64,000 nt of DNA from Hybos culiciformis (GCA_964007475.1 OZ023275.1:15789829-15853828); one strand, 5' to 3'. Counted from the first letter of the stretch, positions 48,811 through 63,458 are shown. Numbers and translations are program-made. The notes: a model not told the origin generated them from the letters alone.

Positions 48811-50309
48811 TAATAATTAGATTTCAAGCTTTTATAAAACAGGAAAATGTATACTTTGCAAAAACTTTATGTTTAAAAAAGTAAACAATGTAATTCATGG
48901 TAAATAAAGCTTCTTCCGTTTAATGTATGAAAATCTGATTAAAATAGCGAAGTGAAGTGCATCATTTTTAAATTAATTAATTCTATAGTTAATATTAACA
49001 TTCGAAATATATAACTAGCGACGTAATTTTTGTCTTAGAAGTTGGAATAGTTGAATAAATACTAACTCGACGATTTATTCTATGCCTTTATACGAAGCAA
49101 GAAGTAAGAAGAAGGACAAAACTCTATTTTGATAGTTTTGAGATATTCACGTAGATATGTTTATTGTTATTGCACTTTTAAGATCTTTTGAGTGAGAAAA
49201 TAAGTATTTCTAACACGGGATGCGGTCAAGATTATTTACAAGGTTTCAAATGTGAAATTATCTAGAAAACGTACTTTAAATTTTTTTATAAGGAATACAA
49301 AGATAACTCTCTATTTTCAATTTTCAATGATAATCAATGAGTTTTGTTTGATAAGAAATATGATTGAGATCTTCACAAATAATGTATATAAAAATCTCAT
49401 TTTTTATCAGATTTTAGTTAATTTAAAATTTCATATGTTAATACAAAAATTTTTGTTCCGAGTTTTCAATGAATTTCAATGAACAATACAAAAGATATTA
49501 TTTTCCCCGAAACAGAAATATATAGATATTCTTATTATAAATTTCATTTCAAGAAAATAAGTATCAACAATATTTGAAATTAAATGAATATTGTTCGTAA
49601 CATTGATGTTTAAAAATGAGAAAAAAAAAATAAAATCTGAAACCTGCCAGTCAGTAAGTCAATAATTTAATTTTTTGTTGTTATTTTTGCTATGCACATT
49701 CAAAAGAATATTAAACATTTAGTAGATAGGTAGATGATAGGTTTATTTATTGTATTTTTTTTATGTTTTAACGAATAATAATAATAATAATGCTAATTAA
49801 AAGCAGATATTAGATATATATTATATAATATACCTATGCTTTATAAAAGAATATTATGTAGGTACCTACATTTAAATCATGTTTTATGTGAACGTGTATA
49901 GAATATTTTACATATGAATGTTATATTTGTTCGAAATTAAAAGCACACTTAATAAAATAAATAAAACAAAAAAAAATATATAGTATATATATAATTATAT
50001 ATTTATTTACATAAATATAAATAACATAAATATAAAGTGCGTGTATATAACGTGTATTGTACATAATATAAAAAGGACGATTTTTTTTTTTGTCGACTAT
50101 TCTAATGTCCGGTGCTATATAAATAACCCATATGGGAACGATATCTAAAATTTGAATATTCAAAAAAAGAAAAAAAAAAAATTGGTAAATTATTCGCGGT
50201 AAATAAAATTCGTATTTTTATATAAAATATATACATATGTATATGTAACATAACAATTTATACTTCTGTATTTTTATTTTTTTTAAATAAATAAATAAAA
50301 TAAAAAAAA

Positions 50310-50352
50310 AGGGATTTTAACATGTGACGAAAACCCGAAACAACTTTGACAG
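50310..50352 (+). other. Possible untranslated exon end with strong splice donor
   Basis: 'gtgacgaaaacccgaaacaa' followed by CTTTGACAG|GTGAGTTA is the best plus-strand donor context seen in the 25-kb gene desert. If spliced to the acceptor at 63269, it would place a 5' leader one base before the ATG at 63271. This is inference only; the left border of the exon is unknown. Confidence 0.25.
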
Positions 50353-52207
50353 GTGAGTTAAATCAAATAAAATATTCTAAATTTTTGTTTTTTTATATAT
50401 TTAACAAAAAAATAAAAAATGAAAATGAAAACCAAAGGATTGTGGTTTTTTAGATAATATATTCATTCAATAAAATCAAGAGCAAAAATTTTTTCTAAAA
50501 AAAATTCTTGAAAAATTTTATATTTATATCTTTTATGCAAAATTTTAGTCTAATTTTTATGATATTAGGTTCGTTTTTTTTTTGTACCGAAATATATATA
50601 AGATGTTTCTGGATGATTGAATTTAACAGATAAAATTTTATTTTATTTTTTTTTTGTCTAAAATCATTCATGTTAAAATATTGAGAATTTTTTGTGGAAA
50701 AAATAAGTGTAAGATACACCATTTTTTTCAATATTTAAAAGTGTTACATCGTTCGTTACAAACAAAACTTGTCCAAAAGAAAACGTGAAACAATTTCACG
50801 TACTCGAGCATTATGTAAATTTTTTGTCATTTATTCATAATCGATCGTTTGATGAAAAATCTATACAGTTCGCTTTGCAAAAATATTTATATTATTATTA
50901 ATATAATTTCTGTGTTTAATTAACTTTCCTTAAGAATTAATTATATAAAGAGTGACAGCTTATTGCCGAAAAAAAAGGACAATATTAATTTTAAAATTTT
51001 AAATATCTTTTGGCTGTCTTTTTAAATTTGCCCAAAATACAGTGAACAGAAAATTTCTAATAAAAATTTATTAAAAAAAAAACAATTAAGAGTTTTCTTG
51101 TCATTATTCATCCGAAAAACCTCTGCCCTATCTATATATTATGTACACTGAAATCTAGAAAATTTAATCTATTTCCATTTATATTTTTTATGTGATTAAC
51201 CAATTGACAATTAATTTTTCTTTTTCGTACAGAGTATATGATAAAAAGTAAAAATTTTATTTAAACTTTTTCATCATTTATTAATTTTTATCCCTCTTTC
51301 AAAAACATACAATTACTATAAACAAAAAAAATAATAATAATAAGGGAGTTCATGGAGATTGATAATTTAAAAAAAAAAGTAAAGATTTCTTGATTAAATG
51401 TTGATGCAAAGTTATATGGATTTAACAAAAAAAATATTTATTTACATTTTTTGATAATTTTTCAAAAAAAAAAAAAATTTTTTTTTATACAAACAAGAAA
51501 CTGAAGAATAAAAAAAAAAAATTAAATAAATATAAATTTTTTTAAAGCTTTCTGTAACCTTAATCGTTTGAAAAATTAAAATATCTGATGAGTTTTATTT
51601 CAATATCAAAGTTTGACTTGCCTCCACAAATAAAAATCCCTTTATTTTTATAAATTATGACAAAAAGTTGAAAACTTTTTCATCGTAATACTTAAATATT
51701 AAAATATTGTATATTTATTATATATATCTTAAGGAATGTATAGTATAATATAATATAATATAAAGTATTCTATTTTTCACAATTTATATGTAAATTTAGG
51801 ATTTTAAAATATAGATCATTTAGTTTAATATAATTTATTAAAATGGAACAAGAGTTTTCCAAGTGATATTAAAATGTGCGGTGTGATTATTGTACAAAAA
51901 TGTAATAAAATTCAATTTTATATAATAAAACTCAACTTCATCATAGAATTCCAATTTTTTTTTTTTATTTACAAAATTTTTTAGGGTGATAAAATAAGTA
52001 CTTGAAATAAGAAAAAAAATTCTCCATGTTACTGAAGAAACAAATATAATGTTTCTCTTAATATCCCGACCGTATTGAAGAACTAGTTCCAAGAAGTCAA
52101 ACAACTAAATCATTATTTGGATAATAGTCAGGATCCACTTTCATAATATATAATCTTTTAAATTTTTTTTCTTTATTATCTATTTTAATTGATTTCTTAT
52201 TTTCTTA

Positions 52208-52285
52208 AGCCCTTTTTCGGGGTACAAGAACATTGGTTTCCAGCATCCCAGTCCACTACACTCTACCACTGAGCTATATAGTATT
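52208..52285 (-). repeat. tRNA-derived (SINE-like) remnant
   Basis: On the minus strand the sequence reads 'tagctcagtggtagagtg', a good match to the tRNA A box (TRGCNNAGYNGG), followed by 'gatgctggaaaccaatgttc' and 'gtaccccgaaaaaggg'. A proper B box (GGTTCGANTCC) and a closing acceptor stem are missing, so it is more likely a SINE head or tRNA relic than a functional tRNA. Confidence 0.4.
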
Positions 52286-54095
52286 TATTATTAATGTGTA
52301 CAAAATATAAAATATATATAGATTCTCTACACCACCTGTTGTATAGGGATAGTAAATTATTAGGTTAAAGAATAATTTATTCACATAAATAGATTTGAGT
52401 AATATGATTCCAATTGTCCACAAATTGTGGTTTGTTTATATACAAATTTTATTCCTTTTTCAGAATTATTGGGCAAAAAAAAACAAAGAATAATGCATTT
52501 TGTTGTAATCACTTGTTGAACCTAATGTAATTTGAAGTTTTAATTCAATCAAGTTAATAGAAAAAGCAATTTTATTTTTTCATTCAATCAATAATAATGA
52601 TGAAAATGCTTATTTTGTCATATGTACCTAATTGATTTGTATTAAAAAAAAAAAAAAAAATTTGTTGGTCCTCATAAAAAATCTTTTCTGATTTAAAAAC
52701 CTTATTTATATTTTTATTTGAAGCGGAAGTAAAATTTATTTTTTAAAAGTTTTTTTTTCTTTTTTTTTTGTATAAAAAATCATTATAATAAAATTTTTTG
52801 ATATAAATATCTACATACCTACACTACATATATATTTATATTTTATTAAGATCTAATAATATTGGTAAATTAAATAATAATTTCAGTAAATTTAATATTC
52901 ATATAAAAGTAAATTATTTCTTTGAAATGAGGATAATTACCAGTTTAAAAGAAACATTTTTTTTATTTATTTTTTTCATAAAAAATAAATATTATAAAGT
53001 CTACCTACCTACATTTATTTTATTTGCATAATAAAAAACATTTAAGATTTTATTTTAATCTTCTTTATAGGTATACAGAGTGATTTTATTTTGTGAATGA
53101 ATTTTTTTAATACATATAAAATTACACGGAAAATAGTATTCTTTTTTTTTATATAAATGTTCAGATAAGATTATGCTCAGTCTTCAAGGCAGTATGAATA
53201 AATTCTCTTGAAATTACTTCATTCTTTGCATTATATCACCCTTTCGAATGGTTTGAATGACTGCTAAAAAAATCTATAGTCATATTGTAATTTTTTAAAT
53301 TTCCTTTCTTTTTTTTTCAAATCACTTTAACATTTTACAATAAGAAAGATTAAAAAAAGAAAATTAATTTGAGTAAATGCAAGATTATTTTCTTTTTTTT
53401 TTAATATGACCAACAAATTTTATTTAAATTTTTATATGACATTTGCCTTTTATATCAGAATATATTAATGATAAATTTTAAAAGAGTCTGCAATTTTTCT
53501 TGAATTTACGGTGAGTGGAGGGGAACTTTTTCGAAAAATTTTATTCTCAAATTTCTATATTTCGATGTTATTCAGTGTTGATATTCATTGCTATTTTCAC
53601 TCGAATGAAATGGATTATGATTATATCGGATTTTTAGAAAAGTTAAAAATGTTTGATGATTCAATATTGGTTTAAAGTTTTAAGCTATTAATTACTTTGT
53701 TTTATTTGACAGAATTATTACAATAAAAATATGTAAAATAATGTGATTTTAATGTCCTGTTTTTCCCTTTTTATTTTTTTTTATTTTTGGGATTTTTATA
53801 TAAATATTTAACATAAATTTTATACATTTTTCAATAATATAAATTCTAAACATATTCAACACATATACAAAATATTTTCAAACTTCAAACAAAAAACTGA
53901 TATATGAATTTTAATATAATTTGTGAATATTTTAAGGGTTTTTCACATAATTTATATATACGAATAATATATAAAAATGATGGAATTATTATTGAACCAA
54001 AAAGCTTTAAAAAATTATTCAGAATTTTATAAATTAAATTATGTATTATATATTTTGTTGAAACTCTTTTTTTCAGAAAACATTTCTATTACGAC

Positions 54096-54880
54096 CAATG
54101 TTCCCTCTAATTTTTTAAATACCTGAGTGGAAAAAGAGCGGTAAATTTTCAGAACAAGATTTAGTGAGCGGAAAATTTGCATAAAAATTAATAAAAATTT
54201 TATTTTAGATGATTAATTTATTATATGTAATTCATTTTTTCATGCAAGTTCTTATATAATTCATATTTATAGTTAAAGTTATTGAATACATTGAATTAGT
54301 AATTAATACATATTTATATTTCTTATTTTTATTCAAATTACTTTTCATAACTTATCATCTTATAATATTCTTTTAAAATTTAATTATTTGAATTTATAAA
54401 AGGAAATCTTTAAACACGGAATGTCTTCTACAGCATTTTTGCACGTCTGTCTTTTTCTCTAGCCCAATGTTGATAAATTTGGTCTAAATCAATAATTTTT
54501 TGAGACAATAGATTTGATTTTATTCGTATCAAACATTCCAAATGATAAATTTCAATTCTTTTTCTAGATTTAGTTTTTATAGAATTCATTAAAGTGAATC
54601 CACGCATAATAACAAAAATATTAAAGATTTGTATGAGAAACTCTTGTTTATGTACTTTTTCTCCAACTTTTTTTTTTAATTTTTATTAATAGAAAAGGTT
54701 ACAAGTTCTCCCATTCGATTGATATATCTGATTGTATGAACTTTAAATATGAATATAAATTATTTTGTAGCAATATTTTTAAAAATTTAAAAGAAATCTT
54801 TTGTGCGCGGATAATAAAAACGAGTGCGCGGTAGATTTCAAACTGCTGCGCGGCAGGCGCGCAGCTTAGAGGCAACATTG
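54096..54880. mobile_element. hAT transposon copy, decayed, with exact 8-bp target duplication
   Basis: Flanked by ATTACGAC at 54088-54095 and 54881-54888. Ends 'caatgttccctctaa' and, reverse complemented, 'caatgttgcctctaa' are inverted repeats with one mismatch. A GC-rich subterminal stretch 'ctgcgcggcaggcgcgcag' is present on the right, and diverged 'gagcgg' repeats on the left. The interior carries the remains of a transposase C-terminus on the minus strand (54428 to about 54690). The element is internally deleted and cannot encode a full transposase. Confidence 0.85.
54428..54690 (-). pseudogene. hAT transposase C-terminal remnant
   Basis: From the ATG at 54607 the minus frame gives 59 codons with 'RGFTLMNSIKTKSRKRIEI', '..LECLIRIKSNLLSQ' and 'HWAREKDRRAKML', ending in TAG at 54430-54428. 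The frame continues upstream for about 25 more codons ('VGEKVHKQEFL'). The pattern R-G-F-[ST]-L-M-N-x-I-K-T-K-x-R-x-R is typical of the C-terminal (dimerisation) part of one hAT transposase lineage. The catalytic part is absent. It lies within the hAT element 54096-54880. Confidence 0.65.
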
Positions 54881-54888
54881 ATTACGAC

Positions 54889-57800
54889 ATAATTTCAAAC
54901 ATAGTACATAAACTTATTTAATAATTAAGTTTTTATTCGAAGGTTGACTTTTTTTTCTTATTTGAAGGAAGATTAAAAGTTTTATCTAAAGTTTTTGGAC
55001 AAATATGTTTTTTTTTTAAATTCTAGTGTTGTTATAAGAAAGTTATATTATATTTTTATAAATGTTTATTATATATAAATTACTCAATACATTATATTTA
55101 TTGTTCACGAACAAGCACATAATGATATTTGTTTTTTGTATACAATAATTGAGAATTGTAAGTAGTATTTCGTTTCATTGAGTCTGGTACATTAATGGCA
55201 TGAATTAAGACTCAATAACAAGCAGACACATTGAAGACACAATACATGCATTCAATTTATCAATTTTGTATTAATTTTACTCTATAATATATAGGTATTC
55301 AAACTTTTCTTGTATAAATAAATTGGATACAAACTTAAATAACTTGCAAAATTTTTGTTAACCTAATGCCTTATAAATTATAAAATAGTATATAATATAA
55401 TTTTGATAAGAATATGAATCGTTCTATCAGTTTTTTTATTCATAACATAAATATATACATTTATGTATATAAAAGTTATTGTTTAACTGACGTACGTTGA
55501 ATATTTTAGTTTTAAAATTATTATTATTTTTTTTTTATTACAAAGATTATAATTTTTTTATAACAAAATTTAAAAAATTTAATCCTAAGGATTACTTCTT
55601 TACGTACACATTGTGTTTGCGTACAAACACTATATACCAAAGTTAATGTGTAGTATACCTACATATTTTATATTATTCATTTTAATTTGATTAAATTCTT
55701 TTTTAAAGTAAACTATTTTAATATAATTTAAATAAAAATTTTTATTTTCTATATTGTGGTCTTCAAATTTAATCTCTCCGGTAACATAAAATTGACATTT
55801 TAGCTTTAATAATAAATCTCAAAAACCCTTTTAAAATAAATAAAAGCAGAAATTTAGTTTTTTAGTTTTATAAAATTGATTGTCTGTATATATACATTTA
55901 GTTACTTATAACATGTTTAACTTGTATTGTAAATCACGAACAACCAACTGTAGAAGTTAATCCTTATCATTTTATATAAGTAAGTATTATAATTTTATAT
56001 TATAAATTTTATTTTTATTATGTCTCATTGAATTTTGGGTATTTCTGTTGATAGTTATACATTTAGCATAAAGTAGAGTTTTGTTTGGTGGGTGTTATCA
56101 ATTTCTTTTCAAATTAACTACAATATACATCAAAAACCTAGAAACGAAAAGTATAAAAGTGCTGTTAAGTAGCTTAGACAATTAAAGTTTAATATAATAA
56201 ATGTTATCTATCAGCCGATGAATAAATTTCTAACTACTATTTTTTTATTTTTAGCATGAGAATGGTTTTGTAGTTTTGTGATATAAGTCTGAAGAATAAT
56301 ACTAATGTGCGAAGTTTACTTCAAACAAACAGTAACTATTGGCAAATTAATTATATAGAAACGAAAGCTTAATTGTTGATGATTGACATTATTTATATTT
56401 TCATTATTATTTTATTGTTAACCCAAAGAATTTTTGTATATTATTTTTTATTAAAAAATAAAATGCTTTTTAATTTTTTAATAATATAATTATTAAATAA
56501 AAATACATAATTAAGTACTTTTATATGCAAAATTACTATTTAGTATTTTAATTGAAATAAATTGCATCTTGGTTATTTATTTGAATTACAATTAATAACA
56601 TTTTCTAGAAAATAAAATAACCTTTGCCAATATTATAATGCTTTCAATAGCATAAAATTTTATCATTAAAGTACATATTATATCCATTTATATGCACAAA
56701 GAAAATAATCAAAAGTTAATTTCCTGCCACACGATCTTTAAGAAGCTTATTATACAGACTTTTTTTTTCAGGAAACTCGTTAGATTCTCAATTTTCTATT
56801 ATTTATTATGTTCAAATTTTTTTTAAAATCTATTACAATCGTTAATACATAAAAAACAAAAGAAATTTCTTATGTTTAAGACATATTTTACATTATTTTC
56901 TATTTCAATAGTTGACAAATCTTAAATCCACATGTCTAAAAAGTGATTAATTATAATTGAAATATATTTTTTTTTGGTATAATTGAAAAAAAAAAAGAAA
57001 GTAGTTTCAAAATGGGCTTAAAAACAAAATTATCGTTTCATATATTATTCGAACAAAAATAGTACCTACCTAAATAATTTCTTGCAATATTGAGATTTAT
57101 TTAAACATTGAAAAAGATGAAAACTTGTTGAATGAAAACATAAGTAAACTTGTTTTATTATTTATCTTGCTCAAGTAAAAGGGAGATAACACTTTTAAAT
57201 TGAACTCAATGTCATGGCATTTACTACCAGAAAATTACTACTGACAGTTCATGTAAATTTTTACGCTTAATTCCTATAATGTTATACATGTACTTATAAA
57301 TCAACATCAATAAATATTATATTTTATAAAATGTGATAACTAAAAAAAATAAAAATTTTTAAAACATTTAAGATATTTTCTGGAAAAATTAGCAAGATGT
57401 AAAGAAAATATATTTTTTTTTTATTTTAAAGCATAAATTACATACATATATTTTTTCTTCGAAATTATTTTAAAAATATCATGAATCTTATTATTCCTTA
57501 TAATACATAAAATTTTCTATTATATATGCTTAACATAATTCTTATTCAAATTTTACATTCTTTACAATTTTACATTTTTTATCCTTTATTATATTATATA
57601 TATATACGTTGATTTGGAATTATTATTATTATTTAAAAGGATATCAATTGCTATAATCAATATAATATGTTCATACACAAATGTTATATTTTTAACGATA
57701 TAGAAGTATATACATGTATAACATATAATACAAATAATAGATTTTAAAGGCAACGAGTAAATAGTGGACTGAAGTACAGAATTTTCTTCTTGATAATGAC

Positions 57801-60800
57801 GTTCGTTCCAATATATATTTTTAAGAAAAAAAAAAAATTCAAAATTCCGATTATGTAAATGGCAGGAAAATTTTTTTTATTATATATTTAAGAAAAAAAA
57901 AATTGAAGAAAATACTCTTATTATTTGGAAATTTTAAATCTTATAGAATTTATTTAAAAAAAAAAAAAATTCTAAAATTTAAAAGGGATGATAGAAAATG
58001 TTTTCCAAGGAATTTTTCTTCTCATAGATTCATATAGAATTTTTTTTTGTTTCTCAGGATGAATATTTTTTTTTTTTACAGGATACGATATGGTATTTTA
58101 ACCCAGTGTATATTATAGAAATAGGTTTTATATATTATTGTGTTCTATATATACAGATTTAGTTATACCAAATAACTACAGCAATTTATTTATGTTCGTA
58201 GTTTAGTTAAAATACATTATAATAAATCTTTTAATCCCTTTGATCTAAAATAAAGAAAAGTTATTAAAAAAAATAATAAACTATTTGTTGAATGAAAAAA
58301 AAAAAAAATAGTAAATGGAAAAGTAATTTCCTTTACCAAAATTAGTTTAAAATTGTAAATTGTGTTTGATAAGACTAAAAGAGTGATCAGAGAATTTGTT
58401 TTTTTTTTTTTTGCTTTAAAGATAAATATTTTGCTGTAGAAATGTTTTAAATATTAACACTCGTCGTTTAAAAATTTCAATAAAACTTACCTTTGGATGG
58501 TGAAGATATTTGGTAGCTTAAGGCAAGTGAAAGTCTTTAAAACAAAACAATCTGATTCAGCACATTTTGGAGGTTGTTTCAAGTTGTAAAAATTAGATCA
58601 TGAAATATATTAAATTTCAGCTTTAGTCGATTTTAAAACTTTAAACATAAGTGTACCTTTGCTGCAATTAATATACCAACAACAAGTGATTGATAGTTAA
58701 ACTTGTTATTTATAATTAAAAAAAAATTACTGATATAATTCAATTTTTCATAAATAATTAATAATTAATATCAAACGATGTTTATTTGACAACAACAAGA
58801 TTAAAAAAAACCCAAATCCGGATAGTTAAGCATTAAAACCCATTTTACCATACATTTTACTATAAATACTATCTTAATATTTTTCTTTAAATGTAAAACT
58901 ACGTTGATGAAATATGCTTATTCTTAGAAAATTATTGCTTTAATAGAAAAATTCAATTAAAAGAAAACGTTTGAAAATTCTTGAAAACAGTACCAATCAA
59001 ATATAATTATAAAGCTTGATTTTATTTTTAAATCAATAAAAATGTTTAAAAACTATATAAAAATTTTCCAAGTTATCTGTTTCCTTGCAAATCCATCTAC
59101 ATATATATTACATATATATAAAAATTACTTTCTTCCAGGACATGAAAAACAGTTAATACGTGGCTTCATAAAATTAAAAAAAAAAAAAAAAAAAAGGAAA
59201 ACACTTTGTGGTTAATATTATGGAGAATATCAGCAATCTTTCGTTCTAAATATATGTTGTGTATTTTATTATTTAATTTAAGAAAAAGTTTCTTATTATT
59301 ATTTTTTCCTCTTAACTTTTATTTTTTCCTTGTGTTTTAAAGTTTTAAAAGAGTATTATATTAAAATATAGAAAAGTTTTTCAGGGAAAAAAAAAGAAAA
59401 AAAAAATATGTTTTGCCCTTTAAATCAATCATAAATTAAGAACCAATGAATACAAAATTTTCTTCTTTTTTTTGCGTTGTATGTTTTAGGATTCCTTCCT
59501 TTATCAAAAATTTTCACTTTTATAATTTTTTTTTGCCTTCAACTTTATACTTTTACTGTCAATATTAATTTATATTTATGAAAACTTTTATTTTATTATA
59601 ATTTTTTCTGGGTTTCTTAATGTTATAATTGCATTACTTTTTTTTTTTTATATAACTCTTATTATTTATACATAATGTCTGTATATATGCTATGTTATGT
59701 TTTATATAATAAACAACTTTTTGTTATTTTGCTATATATAGTAGCAAGGTGTATTCAATAAAGTTAATGTAATTAAAATAGTTTGTAATATAACTTTATA
59801 TTGCTGGTAGAACAAACCAACATGGTTTTTAATTCATATAATTGTATTTGCTGCGTTTGCAATCTACAACAGTCCCTATAATTAAAAATTATAAACTAAT
59901 TATTTTATGAGATGAGGGAGATTAAAAAATATTATATTTTTCTAAGAGTTAGAAAATGTGAGATGAGAATTATATATTTTAATTGAAAAAAGAATTATTT
60001 ATAAATTTATAAGTACTGGTTATTCTTAATACTTATGTTAAACAAAAATTCCGTACATATGAATTTGACAATATGCGTACAATTTGAATGAAACAACATT
60101 TATGTAGATATTACCGAAACATCAGTATCCGAAGCATAATGAAATATTTCAAGCAAAATTTAATGTTAATTTTTAAGGTATATATTATAGAAAAGAAACA
60201 TATCGAAAATTAATGATATGAAAAATGTTAGTACACTTAATATATGTGTAGCAATAGCACTTTAAAAGTTTATTGAAAACGAGAGGTATTCAGATAAATA
60301 AAGTGAAAATATAAATAAAAATAGAATTTATTAAAAAAAAAATCGTTTTTATTTTTTATTTTTATTTTGTACTGAAATTGAGGAAAAGAGAAACATTTTT
60401 TTTTTTAGCCTTGAAGGAAAATAGAAACAACTCAATGATTGTTTAGTATGCTCTTCAGTATAAAGGTGGTGTTAACAAGTATTATCCTCTTATTAAATGA
60501 GTCTTGTTAAAATAATAATAATAAGAAATGCCATATATATATATATGTACACATCCTTAGTTATATATGTGAAGAGTACAAATAAAATATTATTATTATT
60601 ATTTATTGTGTCTGACTGGAAAGTATATTATTAATGAAATTGAAATGTGAGTTCATGATGATCGGATTTTATATTTAATAAATATTGTATTTAATGAAAT
60701 TAAAAATACGATTTACTTTATCAATATATATACAAATATTCACAGTTGAGTTTTTTTTATTTGTTATGTTTAGAAAATAAACAGAAGATATTAATATTAT

Positions 60801-63269
60801 AAAGTTTTATTCAATTTTCCGAAGAATACTTAAACTTGGACAATTGACAAATCATTTACAATTGATTATTATTATAATATGATTTATTGTGGGATTTGTT
60901 TTTTTTTAGGAGACGAATATTAAATTCAAAAAACCACATAAGCAAGTACCTAATTAAGTAACATTGTAATTACACGGCTAACAATGTGATCATTTCGTTT
61001 ACGAATTAAAAATGCCATCTGTGAGACTAATTATTAATTCTTAAGAAGAAATTGATAATTTCCTGGCTTTTGGTTCTTCTAAATAAAACTTTCATTGTCC
61101 ATGTCTTGGTTGCATCTTCTTGTTAAATATACAAAAGAGGCTTTATATCATTGTCCATCAATATATTTCTACCATAATGAGCGTGTTTCTACGATAACAT
61201 TATTTCTAAAGTCTCAAAAGTGTTATAAAATTAATAAACCTAACATGATCTATTTTACTTCATTTGCATAATCTTATCACTAAAATTTTATTTGTCTATG
61301 TTTATAAATATACCTATATTTATCGTATCTTATCATGCTGTTCAGTGTTGTTCAACAATGCCTTTGAAATTTGTTTAATGAAATTTTATCCTTAAATATA
61401 AAAAATAGTAAAAGCCAAAAGCCAAAAACTGCTGGTTTTTAATTATACTAATAGAAAATGTAGGTATAAATATAATAAGTTTATACAATCATATAGTATT
61501 TTTTTATAGATTCAACCAATAGATAGAGTGTACCGAAAATAAAAATTAAAATACTATACTATGTATTCTGACAAAACTGAAATCATAAGAGAATATTAAT
61601 TTTAAAATTTGTAAATAATTTATATCGACGTTTTATTTTAATAAGTTTTTTGAAGGATTAGATTCTGATGGAAGAAACGTTTCGTAATGGTTTAAGAAAA
61701 TTTCTTATACTTGTAATTATGTAAATACCACAACATAGTATGCCAAACAATTTTTTTTCAAGAATATGCTTCATTCATATCTTTTTGCCCAACAAATTTT
61801 TATCAAATAATATTTGACTAAATAATAATTTTTCATCAAAAGATACTTATGTTTTATGTATACCCAAAATGAATATAACAAGAAGGAACCTAAACTAATT
61901 CAGGAACTAAAATAAGAAAAATTTGATTCTAATTTTAGTCAAATTTTCTATTCTATAGATAACTATAAAATAAAACTAAACTTCAGCCAAACAACAATTA
62001 TATTAACTAATACTTACAAAAACACAATGTAATAATAGTTATTTTTTAATTTTCAGTACATCCGTAAGAATTATAACGCCAAACTACAAGTCTATAATTT
62101 GTATTTATATAGATAAAAACAATATAGTATATTGGTATGAGTCTGATTTACGAAGGAAAAATATGTAAAAATTTATAATATATATATATTTTCCGGATTA
62201 AAATAGTAAAGATTATGTGAAAAGCATTTTATTGAAATGATTTGATGTACAAGTCTGTTTCTTTTTATTATTATTTTTTGAACATGATGATATGCTATAG
62301 GTATGTGTTATATGTGTATTACATAAAATATAATAACAACAATAATCGATGATAATATAATAGGTATATCTCAGAATTTATTCAATGGAAAGCAACAGGT
62401 TCTTATACATCATTTTTCCTTTGTTAATATAGTAATCATTTAGTGTTATATTAATGATTTTATAATCAACATGTTGCATATTAATATTTATTTACAATAT
62501 TTAACATGTTAATATATTTTTAGACTAAATTTGCAAAAAAAAAAAAAAAAAATGGCGACACTATGTTATTTCATAGTTTTTTTTCATACATAAAATAATG
62601 AATGAAATATAAATAATACCTAGCATATATAATTAACTACAAACTCTTTCGACAGAATTCTATAAATGAATTAAAAATTTTTTGTTTATCCAGTTCATAT
62701 AGTTTTAATTAGAAGTTTATATAAATAAGCATCATTAATAATAAGTCGATCAATTATTTCAACAAGTTCCTATATAATACTTAACTCAGTCAGAGTGTAT
62801 ACCTATAAATATGTAAAATAAAAATATGGATTGTGTGACTTTCGCTTTTGTGCACCAAAGTTCTTTTATGTGAAACAAGAAGAGATTATTAGAAATGATA
62901 TGTTTAAAATAAATTAATCTGAACTTTAACTTCACTTAAAAAGGTTACAGATATTATTTTATCTAGGAAATATTAGAAGACAAAATAGAAATCCTGATAT
63001 AAAAGAACATTACAAGATGGGTGAAAGATTTTGTAAAATATTATAAATATTATAATCATTATAATGTACTACACAATGCATTATATAATATGCACTTGTA
63101 TAATTTTATATATATTATTAATATAAATATTTATATTTATATTGTAATTTTATATATAAATATTTATATAAATATTTAGGTTAAATTGTGATGTATACCT
63201 ATAGTGAATAATATTTAAGAATTTTGTTATAAATATTAATTAGTTTTTTTTAATAATTTTATATTACAG
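54889..63269. other. Long AT-rich stretch before the last exon of the window
   Basis: No exon, RNA gene or larger repeat recognised. Small (TA)n and (ATT)n runs (for example 57595, 60536, 60583) and 'tacctacctac' motifs. It probably forms a large intron ending at the acceptor ATTACAG at 63263-63269. Confidence 0.4.
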
Positions 63270-63458
63270 AATGCTTGGAGTTGGAAGACATACGTCTAAT
63301 CGGCGACGAGGATCTTTACCAATGGTTAAACCAATGATGCCTAACGACGAAAGCATTAGCATTCCAAAAATACCAGCTCGAAGGCGTCGAGCAGTAACAA
63401 CCAGTGATCATAAAAGCTGTGCTCTTATACAAACAAGACTGAAATTAGGTGATATTAT
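63270..63458 (+). CDS. First coding exon of an unrecognised protein
   Basis: The exon is bordered by an acceptor (ATATTACAG|A) and a strong donor (GATATTAT|GTAAGTGC). The ATG at 63271 is the second base after the acceptor, so coding may start here; the frame is also open upstream only within the intron. It encodes 62 complete codons: 'MLGVGRHTSNRRRGSLPMVK', then an acidic 'MPNDES', 'PKIPARRRRAV' and 'SCALIQTRLKLGDIM'. Base composition is clearly richer in G and C than the surroundings and codons are balanced, unlike chance frames here. The Arg-rich, Ser-containing stretches (RRRGS, RRRRAVTTS) look like basophilic-kinase sites in a cytosolic tail. I do not recognise the family. The gene continues beyond the window. 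Confidence 0.6.

Larger units (their letters stand above)
48811..54095. other. Long AT-rich stretch, probably intronic or intergenic
   Basis: No protein-coding exon recognised. A GC-richer patch at 50326-50352 ends in a strong donor (GACAG|GTGAGT) and may be an untranslated exon. A tRNA-like remnant is at 52208-52285. Confidence 0.4.

Noticed and set aside
52208..52285. Functional tRNA gene
   Set aside because: A-box match only; no B box and no closing acceptor stem, so recorded as a remnant.
63270..63458. Assignment to a potassium-channel or phosphodiesterase N-terminus
   Set aside because: The Arg-rich/Ser pattern is suggestive only; no residue block matched a family I can name with confidence.
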